A stretch of DNA of 64,000 bases from an uncultured Pseudomonadales bacterium (GTDB lineage Bacteria > Pseudomonadota > Gammaproteobacteria > Pseudomonadales > Azotimanducaceae). Both the position numbers and the translations under genes were made by a program. Shown one piece after another: positions 53,933-61,808 of the stretch. The notes beneath the pieces are model-generated. The model saw only the letters and a list, made by a program, of their open reading frames with translations. It searched no databases and was not told the DNA's origin. Every line of letters begins with the position of its first letter. Within the stretch, counting starts at the first letter, position 1. The DNA lies in assembly GCA_951813515.1 (NCBI GenBank), contig OX638346.1, positions 1,667,617 to 1,731,616 on the forward strand. Reading direction: 5' to 3'.

Positions 53933-56277
53933 CGGTCGGCTCCGTTAACGGTTGCTCCCTCGCGGCGTTCACGCACCGCGACGGTGCTTTCGGGTTCAAT
54001 GTGGTCAGCCGCGGCCAGGCTCGGTTCTGCACGGACCGTGAACTCTCCGTTGCGGAGATCCACCGTGGCGGCGCCGGGTGCCTTGCCTCGGTCCAGCTGG
54101 TCGAGGACGTACTCGGCGACGGCGGGGCGAATCCAACGGGCGATGATGCCGTCGAGGAAACGCGCCCCCTGGGGCGTCGACTTGACCCTTGCCGCGATCC
54201 AGTCGCGAACGTCGTCCTCGAACGTCAATCCGGACCGGTGCGAAGCCATGTAGGTATCGGCGAGCCGGTCGAGGCGCATCCCGGCGATCCGGGTAAGCGT
54301 GTCGTCGCCGAGCGGCCAGTAGGGAACGAGCTGCAGGCGTCCGATGAACGCCGCGGGGAAGTGCCGGGCAAGGGCATCGGTCAACGACCGGTGGAGGACC
54401 TCCTCCGAAGGCGGGTGTTCGGCCCTGGCCGCCTGCTCCACGACCGCGTCGCCCACATTGCTGGTAAGAATGATCAGGGCATTGGAGAAGTCTGCCTCGA
54501 TACCCTCCGCGTCCTCCATCCAGCCGCGGTCGAGCACCTGGTAGAGCATTTCGATAACGTCCCGATGGGCCTTTTCGATTTCGTCGAGCAGAACCACGCA
54601 ATAGGGCGTGCGGCGGATCCCCTCCGTCAGGACGCCGCCTTCGCCGTATCCCACGTAGCCGGCGGGCGCGCCCTTGAGCCCCGAGACAGTGTGCGATTCC
54701 TGGTACTCGGACATGTTGACGTTGATCAGCCGGCCGCCGAACAGCGCATCGGCGATGGCGTGCGCGGTTTCCGTCTTGCCGACCCCGGAAGGTCCGCAGA
54801 ACATCAGGGCTCCAACCGGGCGGCGGCGGTCGGAAAGTCCGGCGAGATAGGCGCGCGCCTGGGAGGCGCAGCGTTCGAGCGCGTGGTTCTGGCCGACGAC
54901 ACGTTCGGCAAGCACCTGCTCCAGTCGATTCGCCAACCTGCCCATGTTCGATAGCATCCCGCCTGTGGGGACCCCGGTCAGGTCCGATACGACCGAGGCG
55001 ACGTCTGTCTCTTCGACTGGCATCGATTCGGCCGGTTCCCTCGAACCGTTGCTCCGCGCCCGCGCACAGGCCGAGTCCAGCACCGCGACGGCTTTGTCGG
55101 GTAGCTGCCGGCCGACGATGTACCGGCGCGACAGGGAAACCGCCGACGCGAGTACGTTTTCCTCGAACCGGACGCCGTGGTGGTCCGCCAGAACCGGCGC
55201 GATCCCTTCGAGGATGCCCAGCGTCCGGGCATCGTCCGGTTCCTGTATGCGTACCGTGGCAATCCTTCTCGCGAGTCCCGGATCGGGTTCGATGTGGCGT
55301 CTCCAGTCGCGCCAGCCACAGGTGCCGAGGATGCGCACTGCACCGTGTGAGAGGACGCTGCGCAATGCATCGCCGCCATGCCCCTGCTCGCCGAACAGCA
55401 GATGGAGGTCGTCCATGAACAGGATCATTCCGGCCTGCTCGACTTCTTTCAGGATGACCTGCAGCCGTTCCTCGACGGCACCCCGGGAGAGAGCGCTCGC
55501 CCGCAACGACGAGACGTCGAGCGCCCACACCGGCGTGCCGTGCAGGGCGGCACCCACCCGGTCCGATTCCTCGGCCAGGGCCGTTACGAAACCGAGCGCG
55601 CAGGCCGACTTGCCCACACCGGCCTCGCCCACGACGGTGACCGAATTCTGACGCCGCCGCAGCAGGATCGACGAGATTGCCTGGAACTGCGGATCGAAGC
55701 CGATTACCGGATCGAAGCGACCTTCCCGCGCGCTGACGATCATGTCGTAGCCGTACCGGGAAAGCTCCGGGAATCGGTCGTCCGTGGGAGTCTTTGCAAT
55801 GCCGTTTGCCCGTTCGGGTCCTCGACCGGCGGCCGACGCCAGGCGGCCGGGATCGATCCGGTCGAAACTCGGCAGGGTGTCGACCAGCCGCGGCCAGGCT
55901 TCGCCCCGGCGGGCAACGGTCTCGAAGAACCGTAGTGGGGTGACCGAACGGTCCCCGTACTCGTCGAAGGACAGCGCCCACGCCTCCCGGAGCAGGTGGG
56001 CCAGCGACGTGTCGAACGAAGGCAATGCAACGGGTGTGCGCCGCGGTTCGTCCGCGGCCTGCTCGGCAAGCGACGACTCGATCGCTGGGGCGTCAGCGCC
56101 TGCTTCGGAGAGCGCATCCGCGACCTGGGGACCGATGGTCCGGTCACGGAGCAGCGACAGCAGGAAGAACTCGATGGTGATGCTTCCGCGCCCTTCGCGC
56201 GCCGCCGCGTCCGCCGCGTCGGAAAGGATCCGACGCGCGTCGAGATCGAGATGTTCGTAGAGCTTGCGAAGGTTCAC
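53929..56277 (-). CDS. tssH: Type VI secretion AAA+ ATPase TssH (ClpV), lacking the middle domain
   Basis: This 782-residue ClpV-like ATPase recycles contracted sheath. It has an N-terminal double-Clp domain (about 1-150). AAA domain 1 has Walker A GEAGVGKS 217-224, Walker B ILFMDD about 285-290 and LARRI. AAA domain 2 has Walker A GPSGVGKT 495-502, Walker B VVLLDE about 561-566 and sensor ILTSNVGD. Between DSACARARSNG (about 401-411) and SVVSDLTGVPTGG (about 428-440) only some 20 residues stand where ClpB/ClpV have a coiled-coil middle domain of about 100. Asp replaces the usual Glu in Walker B of domain 1. It is the first gene of the minus-strand unit. Confidence 0.88.
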   Translation of the reverse strand: MNLRKLYEHLDLDARRILSDAADAAAREGRGSITIEFFLLSLLRDRTIGPQVADALSEAGADAPAIESSLAEQAADEPRRTPVALPSFDTSLAHLLREAWALSFDEYGDRSVTPLRFFETVARRGEAWPRLVDTLPSFDRIDPGRLASAAGRGPERANGIAKTPTDDRFPELSRYGYDMIVSAREGRFDPVIGFDPQFQAISSILLRRRQNSVTVVGEAGVGKSACALGFVTALAEESDRVGAALHGTPVWALDVSSLRASALSRGAVEERLQVILKEVEQAGMILFMDDLHLLFGEQGHGGDALRSVLSHGAVRILGTCGWRDWRRHIEPDPGLARRIATVRIQEPDDARTLGILEGIAPVLADHHGVRFEENVLASAVSLSRRYIVGRQLPDKAVAVLDSACARARSNGSREPAESMPVEETDVASVVSDLTGVPTGGMLSNMGRLANRLEQVLAERVVGQNHALERCASQARAYLAGLSDRRRPVGALMFCGPSGVGKTETAHAIADALFGGRLINVNMSEYQESHTVSGLKGAPAGYVGYGEGGVLTEGIRRTPYCVVLLDEIEKAHRDVIEMLYQVLDRGWMEDAEGIEADFSNALIILTSNVGDAVVEQAARAEHPPSEEVLHRSLTDALARHFPAAFIGRLQLVPYWPLGDDTLTRIAGMRLDRLADTYMASHRSGLTFEDDVRDWIAARVKSTPQGARFLDGIIARWIRPAVAEYVLDQLDRGKAPGAATVDLRNGEFTVRAEPSLAAADHIEPESTVAVRERREGATVNGADR

Positions 56278-56463
56278 TTGGCACCGTGGTCCGTGGCTCT
56301 CTTACTTTTTCTGACTGCCGTGCGGCGCGTTTGGTTCGCCCGCTGCCGCACGGACCACTCTCCCGGCGGCGCTGACGGGTGCGGCGCCAAGCTCCCCGGA
56401 ACGGACCATCCGCAACGTTGTCAAAGAGATTGGTTCCGGTTCTGATCGAGGGACGACACAGCG

Positions 56464-56913
56464 ATGGCCCGACTCGCAGGATCGCGCGACGCGAACTATG
56501 CCGGCCTGTTCCAACGATTCGCCGCGGTGGACGAGGGAGACCCGCGCATGCTGGCAGTCGAACTTGCCGACCTGCTCGGCGGGCGCCGGATCTTCGCCGA
56601 ACGCGGTCTCGGCGTGCTTTCGTGGGGGATGCCACCCCTATCGAACCCGGCCCGGGCCTCGGAGACCGACCGCCTGCACATTGCGGAGTCCATCGCGGAC
56701 GCCATCCAGAGATTCGAGCCACGGCTTGAACGCGTCCGGGTCACGCCCGACGACGACTCCAGGGAACTGTCGTTTCAGATTACGGCGAGCCTGGTGGCCG
56801 AGTCGTCGACCGTCAGGTTGCGCATCTTCTCGCCTTTCGCAAGGGGTGGTCTCGGCGCCCGGATCGAAGTCGTCGAGATCGGCGACGATCTCCACTCGGG
56901 AGTTCGCCCGTGA
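56464..56913 (+). CDS. tssE: Type VI secretion baseplate protein TssE (gp25-like)
   Basis: This 149-residue protein has the gp25 layout: LADLLGGRRIFAERGLGVLS, SIADAIQRFEPRLERVRV and a beta-hairpin ending VRLRIFSPF. TssE anchors the first sheath ring to the baseplate. It starts the plus-strand operon, divergent from tssH. The 186 bp between them must hold both promoters. The stop overlaps the GTG start of tssF. Confidence 0.9.
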   Translation: MARLAGSRDANYAGLFQRFAAVDEGDPRMLAVELADLLGGRRIFAERGLGVLSWGMPPLSNPARASETDRLHIAESIADAIQRFEPRLERVRVTPDDDSRELSFQITASLVAESSTVRLRIFSPFARGGLGARIEVVEIGDDLHSGVRP

Positions 56914-58535
56914 TCGATCACCGACTGTTGAATGCCTACATCAGCGAACTGGAAGCGCTGCGCGTACACGGACGCGAACTTGCGGAATCGTACCCGGATG
57001 TGGCCGCCCGGCTCGACATCGGACCGCGACGGTCACGCGACCCGCACGTCGAACGCGTCGTCGAGAGCGCAGCCTTCCTGGCCGCCCGCCTGCGGTTGCA
57101 GTTGGAGGACCAATCCGCCGAGCTGCCGATGGGACTCCTGTCGATCCTCGCTCCCACGCTGCAGGAGCCCGTGCCCGCCATGGCGATCGCCGACTTGCAC
57201 GGCGGTTCGGAAGCACAATGCATTGCCCGCGGGACGCGTTTCGACCTCCGTTTCGGCCAGCTCCCGCTGGTCTGCCTTGCGACCACGATGGCCGTCACCG
57301 CGGCCCCCTATTCCATCCGGACCCGCCGGGCCGACGCGCGCGACAACATCCCTGATGGGATATCACTGCGGCTCTTCGGCAGGCCCCCGCCGACACTCGA
57401 TCTGTTCATCGGCAATAACCCGTTAAACGCCGCGCGGCTCCTGGACGCGCTCGTGGAGGATCTGGTCGCCATCGAAGTCGTTCCCCCCGACGGCGGGGCC
57501 GCCACAATGCTGCCGCCCGGCAATCTGCGGATGCTCGGCTTCCGCCCCGACGAGGCCGCGCTCCCGGTGCGTCCGGCCTCTCACCAGGCGCATCGGCTGG
57601 TCACGGAGTTCATCGCGTTTCCCGAGAAGTTCAGTTTCGTCTCCCTGACCGGCGCGCCGTTCGAGCACGGCACGGAGATCCGGTTCCAGTTCTCGCAACC
57701 GTTGGTGTTCGACGGTGAACTGCCCCACGACCTGATCGCCGTCAACCGCGTGCCGCTGATCAATCTATGGCCGACCGCGGGTACCCCATTCAACATCGAC
57801 GGCAGGCAGCTCGAGTACCCGATCCGGGTCGATGCACAGCGCTATCGCGTGGTCGAGTGCCACTCCGTTGAGGACATGCACCTGTACGGGACCGGGAGCG
57901 GTCCCGGTGTTCGGCTCGATCCGCTGCATGCCACAGGAGACATCCGGGACACCGACATCCGCTGGGGCGTCCGTCGCACCGCGTCGCCGGCTGGCGGCGA
58001 GGTGATGGTCTATTTCAAGGGGTTGGACTACCGCACGCTGGGCCGGCAGGGCCACTTGGCGGCACCGCGTGTGCTGGCAAGCAACGGTGACCTGCCGCGG
58101 CGCGCCCGGGTGGGTGAGTCGCTGGATCCCGTCGACGGTCTGGGTGGCTGGCAGGCCCGGTTGGCAGCCGTACCAACGGCCTATCGGCCCGCCGTGGCCG
58201 ATGCCGAAGCCATGCGAACGCTGATCGGCTACATGCAGAGTTCACTGCACAGCCTGGCGTCGACCGACAACAGCGGTTCGCTCAGGCAATTCTTGAGGAA
58301 GTTCCCCGGCGCGGACACCGCGGCCTGGATCGACGCCATCGGGGGCGTTGCGGTACAACCGGTCGCGACCAACCACGACGGCATTCCGAGACCCGAACTC
58401 CGCGTCTTCCTGTCATTCGATGCGACGAGGTCGCGAACCACCAGCCGCACGGTGGTGGAGCGCGTGCTCGCCAGGCTGTTCGACAGTCAGCGGAGCTTGA
58501 ACCGTATCGAACAGGTCGTAGTGGTCAACACCTAG
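56910..58535 (+). CDS. tssF: Type VI secretion baseplate protein TssF (VasA/ImpG)
   Basis: This 541-residue protein has the TssF N-terminus (NAYISELEALRVHGRELAES, AFLAARLRLQLEDQSAELPM, LLSILAPTLQEPVPAMAI). Later it has EFIAFPEKFSFVSLTG and FKGLDYRTLGRQGHLAAPRV. TssF2-TssG forms the wedge core of the baseplate. GTG 56910 overlaps the tssE stop. The TAG stop lies in a degenerate copy of the palindromic repeat. The family length is normally nearer 600, so this copy is compact. Confidence 0.93.
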   Translation: MIDHRLLNAYISELEALRVHGRELAESYPDVAARLDIGPRRSRDPHVERVVESAAFLAARLRLQLEDQSAELPMGLLSILAPTLQEPVPAMAIADLHGGSEAQCIARGTRFDLRFGQLPLVCLATTMAVTAAPYSIRTRRADARDNIPDGISLRLFGRPPPTLDLFIGNNPLNAARLLDALVEDLVAIEVVPPDGGAATMLPPGNLRMLGFRPDEAALPVRPASHQAHRLVTEFIAFPEKFSFVSLTGAPFEHGTEIRFQFSQPLVFDGELPHDLIAVNRVPLINLWPTAGTPFNIDGRQLEYPIRVDAQRYRVVECHSVEDMHLYGTGSGPGVRLDPLHATGDIRDTDIRWGVRRTASPAGGEVMVYFKGLDYRTLGRQGHLAAPRVLASNGDLPRRARVGESLDPVDGLGGWQARLAAVPTAYRPAVADAEAMRTLIGYMQSSLHSLASTDNSGSLRQFLRKFPGADTAAWIDAIGGVAVQPVATNHDGIPRPELRVFLSFDATRSRTTSRTVVERVLARLFDSQRSLNRIEQVVVVNT

Positions 58536-58555
58536 TGTCCCGCGCACGACACCAT
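58532..58555. repeat. Degenerate copy of the stop-codon palindrome (copy 3)
   Basis: CTAGTGTC at the left and CGACAC at the right match the ends of the 25-bp element, with a changed centre (CCGCGCA) and a mutated last bases. As in the intact copies, the TAG is the stop codon of the upstream gene, here tssF. It lies in the 25-bp tssF-tssG gap. Confidence 0.6.
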
Positions 58556-58560
58556 TTCCC

Positions 58561-59550
58561 ATGAGCAAGAAAGCGCTAGCCGGACCGAATCCCGCCGGGA
58601 GCGACCACCCGGACCAACACCCGCTGGTCCGGGATCTCCTCCTGCACCCCTACCGGTGGCGGATCTGGCCCGCTGTCGCCATTCTGCGTTGGCTCCAGCG
58701 GCGCATGTCCAACGCACCCCGGCTCGTCTTCCGCTCGCAACCATCGCTCAGCTTCGCCGCTTCGGAAGTGCGCGATCTCCGCCTTCACGACGACCGCATG
58801 GACCTCGTGCTCAATGCGCCTGGATTGGCGACGGCCGGTTCCCCTTTGCCCGCGTCGGACATCGCACGGATCATCGCGGATGACTACGAAGGCGGAGCGT
58901 TGGGCACCTGGCTCGATGGTCCCGGCGACCGTTTCATGCATCTCCTGGAAGATGTGCAGATGAGGAGCAACACGGCATTCGCCCTGGGGGCGGGTGGACG
59001 GGTTGAAGCCTTCGCGCTGATTCGCGACCTCGTCGGGCGGTCCGCGCCGTTGAACGCTGGCGGCAATGGCACCCTCGACACCACGAACGGCCAGGAGCCC
59101 GATGGCGCGCTCGCCCTGGCGGCGCTGTTCCTCGGTCCGGTCTCGGCGTCGGGTCTGCGCGGACTGGTCCAGGCCTTTACCCGGCTGCCCGCGAGGGTAG
59201 TGGAGTTCGCGGGCGCCCGGATCGCCACCGCTCGCCCGGCTCGCGTTGGAGCTCCGATGGGGTTGATGCTTGGCGTGCGCTGCGAGCTTCCTTCTGCAGG
59301 TGTGGATATCCACATCGAAGGCGGCACGCACCCGGAAGCGCCGGCCTGGGCTGGGTCAGCGCGACGCCGAAGATCCCTGCACCTGTTGGCAACTGCCTAC
59401 ATCGGCGCCGTCTCGCCGGAAGCCCGGCTGTACCTGTGGCTCGACGGCGCCAATGTGCCACCCGCCGCCCTTGGCAAGGACACCGCGCTCGGCGGCCTCG
59501 CTGTTCTCGGGACCAGCGCTGTCCCGGTCCGCCTACCGCTCGCCCCTTAG
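58561..59550 (+). CDS. tssG: Type VI secretion baseplate protein TssG (VasB/ImpH)
   Basis: This 329-residue protein has HPYRWRIWPAVAILRWLQRR, LVFRSQPSLSFAASEV and FVAL-like barrel segments. Its RLPARVVEFAGARIATA region and a C-terminal LLATAYIGAVSPEARLYLWL match the TssG pattern. It partners TssF in the baseplate wedge. It starts 25 bp after tssF and ends 1 bp before the convergent DUF4150 gene. Confidence 0.88.
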   Translation: MSKKALAGPNPAGSDHPDQHPLVRDLLLHPYRWRIWPAVAILRWLQRRMSNAPRLVFRSQPSLSFAASEVRDLRLHDDRMDLVLNAPGLATAGSPLPASDIARIIADDYEGGALGTWLDGPGDRFMHLLEDVQMRSNTAFALGAGGRVEAFALIRDLVGRSAPLNAGGNGTLDTTNGQEPDGALALAALFLGPVSASGLRGLVQAFTRLPARVVEFAGARIATARPARVGAPMGLMLGVRCELPSAGVDIHIEGGTHPEAPAWAGSARRRRSLHLLATAYIGAVSPEARLYLWLDGANVPPAALGKDTALGGLAVLGTSAVPVRLPLAP

Positions 59551-59937
59551 CTACCGCAGCACCAGCTTGACGGTCTGGCCGGGGACGAGGGTCGAGCCCG
59601 GTGCATTGGTCAGGTTGTGCAGGGTCGGAGCGGTGAGGCGCCAGGACGGCATGCCGGCGACGAAGTAGGTCATGGAGCCCATCATGGCGCGGCCGGGTCC
59701 CATGACGACCTGGCTGGCGACGCCGCCGAGCGCCCCCGCTTCGTCGCCGCTGGTGATCGCGTACATGCCCCCGATGTTCAACTCCGGCATGCAGTTGATC
59801 ATGATCGTGTAATAGGTCGGAATCGCCATGGCGTTGTTCCCGATATTCGGGAACGGCGCCGGAATCGCGAAGGGCGGTGTCTTGCACACGTCGGGTGTCG
59901 CCATGGACATCCCCGCCCCGAAAGTGGTGACCAGCAT
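59551..59937 (-). CDS. DUF4150 PAAR-like T6SS spike-tip protein
   Basis: This 128-residue protein has the DUF4150 pattern: ATPDVCKTPPFAIPAPFPNI, NMAIPT-like NNAMAIPTYYTIMINCMPEL, a GTRSGDEAG-like ITSGDEAGALGGV, and a closing PGQTVKLVLR. PAAR-like proteins sharpen the VgrG spike and carry effectors. It has no C-terminal toxin extension, so any cargo would be bound separately. It is the last gene of the second minus-strand unit, 13 bp after an unrecognised 372-residue protein. Confidence 0.87.
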   Translation of the reverse strand: MLVTTFGAGMSMATPDVCKTPPFAIPAPFPNIGNNAMAIPTYYTIMINCMPELNIGGMYAITSGDEAGALGGVASQVVMGPGRAMMGSMTYFVAGMPSWRLTAPTLHNLTNAPGSTLVPGQTVKLVLR

Positions 59938-59950
59938 CGGTGTGTTCTCC

Positions 59951-61069
59951 TCAAGTGTCGATTACGGAATTGGCGCTCGATACCTCGATACCCGCAACGA
60001 GGCGCGTCCTCGTCCGGGGCAGTCCTCCCACGGGTTTGGGTGGCCGCTTTCTCACCAGGCCGGCGATCAACCGGACCACGGCGACCGGCAACATGACCAC
60101 TCCGACCGCCATTTCCAGGAACGGGCACAGCGCAACCGAGAGCTTGGCAGCCTTGGCGGCCAGGCCTTTCGTGGGCGTATTGCCGCTGGGTGAGCCCAAC
60201 AGGGGCTCGAGTACGACCCCTGCAGTGCGCACGTAGGCGCCCGGCATGAGCCAGTGAGCCGTCTGCGCGGCGCGGTAGTGCATGCCCGCGAGGTAGATCC
60301 TCGCCCCCGACGCGCGAGCTGCTCCTCCATAGACGTCGCCCGTGACCACGGCCGAGGCCGTCATGCTCGCCCCGGCGTGGACGCGGGCGAAGATGCCACC
60401 GCAGATGATGTCCTCCATGCCCGCCAGTCGGGTAACGGGACCGGTCCAGACCCGATTGATCGCGCCGGAGATCAGCGTCGTCTTGTCCTCGAAGCGCACA
60501 TCGGCGTCACCGTTCACTGTCAGCTCGTCCAGACCGGGATTGGCCACTGCGTCGCCGCCGCCGGTGTCGATCCGTCCGACCGCCACCCGCATGTCTCCGT
60601 CCACGTCAATCTCCGAGCGGCCGGACACGTCGACCGCCAGATTCGCCCTCCGGTAGTTGCGGTATCCGTCCGCAAACACCATCACCCGCCGCTGTTCCAG
60701 GTTTTTCAGGGCGCCCATCGTGGAGAGCGTCAACTCGTAGCCCGATTGCCATGGCGAGCCTGTCACCAGGCGTCTCTTCCATTCCGGCTGATCGGCGACG
60801 GCGATCAACGAGTCCAGGAGCGTCGCCTCGCTCGGCTCCCAGGTCGGCTGCGGCAACTCCTCGACCAGTTTAAGCAGTTCGCTCACGGTGACTTTGCGGT
60901 CGCTGCCGGTCGCGGTGACAAAGCGCCCCAGCACTGCTCGCAGTGCTTCCTCGTCTCCCAGCAGCCTGTTCACATCTTCCTCATCCAGAAACCGATCCAG
61001 AAGCTTCTTCAGCTTCTCCCGATCGTCGATGACGACCAGGCTGCCGTCGTCAGGCTTGGTGGTACTCAT
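59951..61069 (-). CDS. Unrecognised T6SS-linked protein with a beta-rich core and membrane-like tail
   Basis: This 372-residue protein has three parts. The N-terminus is acidic and helical (REKLKKLLDRFLDEEDVNRL). The middle is a Gly/Val-rich beta region (DVSGRSEIDVDGDMRVAVGR, then VWTGPVTRLAGMEDIICGG, GASMTASAVVTGDVYGG). Near 315-340 is a hydrophobic stretch (FLEMAVGVVMLPVAVVRLIA) followed by a basic KRPPKPVGG segment. Its repetitive beta pattern recalls VgrG C-terminal or beta-helix folds and resembles part of the next gene upstream. Location between a PAAR-like gene and a pentapeptide protein suggests an effector, adaptor or spike component. Confidence 0.55.
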   Translation of the reverse strand: MSTTKPDDGSLVVIDDREKLKKLLDRFLDEEDVNRLLGDEEALRAVLGRFVTATGSDRKVTVSELLKLVEELPQPTWEPSEATLLDSLIAVADQPEWKRRLVTGSPWQSGYELTLSTMGALKNLEQRRVMVFADGYRNYRRANLAVDVSGRSEIDVDGDMRVAVGRIDTGGGDAVANPGLDELTVNGDADVRFEDKTTLISGAINRVWTGPVTRLAGMEDIICGGIFARVHAGASMTASAVVTGDVYGGAARASGARIYLAGMHYRAAQTAHWLMPGAYVRTAGVVLEPLLGSPSGNTPTKGLAAKAAKLSVALCPFLEMAVGVVMLPVAVVRLIAGLVRKRPPKPVGGLPRTRTRLVAGIEVSSANSVIDT

Positions 61070-61103
61070 TGGTGAAATCTCCCGCCGCCGGTTCGTGTCC
61101 CGA

Positions 61104-61808
61104 TCACGATTCGAGCGTGATGCCTCCCCCCGGGCTTCCCAGATCGAATCTCGTCACCGCGTTGTCGTTCAACGCCCCGAACGACTCGGTGCGCGTCGTG
61201 AAGTCGTCCACGATGCTGGAGGCGGAGACGAGCCGCGCCCCTGCCACGTGGCCGTAGGTCATATGGGAACGCATCATCAATCCCGCGATCTCGATGCGGA
61301 CGAGGTCGGCCTCCACCCAGCCGCCCCAGGCGAGGAAGTCCGTCCAGGCGGTGACCCGAAGATATGCGCCCGCGATTGTATTGACGTAGGCGCCGCCCAC
61401 GATGATCCCGCTCTCCATGCTGGTGTGCACATCGACGGCGCCATCGACACGTTCCTCGATCACGCTCTCGATCCTGTACAGCTCCTCCTTGTCGACGCTC
61501 CGTTCGTACGTGCCGTCGACCCGCCGGCTCCGGCGGCCGCGCGAGATCGCGTAATCGCCCCGCGCGTGGACGGTCTGGCTGTCCAACGCAACGGACTCGT
61601 CGCCGCCGATCAGCCGCGACAGCGTCCCGGCGACGTCCACCCGGAGCGCCGCATTCGAAACCAGCCCTTCGGCGCGAAGCAGACGCTCCAACACGCTCGG
61701 CTCGGAATTGGTGTTCGTCGCGTCGTCCGTCGTCGGCCTGTCTCCTTCTGCCGCCAATCCCCTCGGCTCGGCCGGCAGCGCCTTCGAGTCCGCTCCCGAC
61801 GGGTTCAC
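61104..61808 (-). CDS. Unrecognised T6SS-linked beta-rich protein
   Basis: This 234-residue protein has a disordered N-terminus (about 1-40). The rest alternates short beta strands and glycines: VDVAGTLSRLIGG, VDGAVDVHTSMESGIIVGGA, VNTIAGAYLRVTAW, EIAGLMMRSHMTYGHVAGAR. The pattern resembles the middle of the neighbouring 372-residue protein, so the two may be distant paralogues. No signal peptide, catalytic motif or toxin domain is visible. The start overlaps the stop of the pentapeptide gene by 4 bp, indicating coupled translation. Confidence 0.55.
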   Translation of the reverse strand: MNPSGADSKALPAEPRGLAAEGDRPTTDDATNTNSEPSVLERLLRAEGLVSNAALRVDVAGTLSRLIGGDESVALDSQTVHARGDYAISRGRRSRRVDGTYERSVDKEELYRIESVIEERVDGAVDVHTSMESGIIVGGAYVNTIAGAYLRVTAWTDFLAWGGWVEADLVRIEIAGLMMRSHMTYGHVAGARLVSASSIVDDFTTRTESFGALNDNAVTRFDLGSPGGGITLES

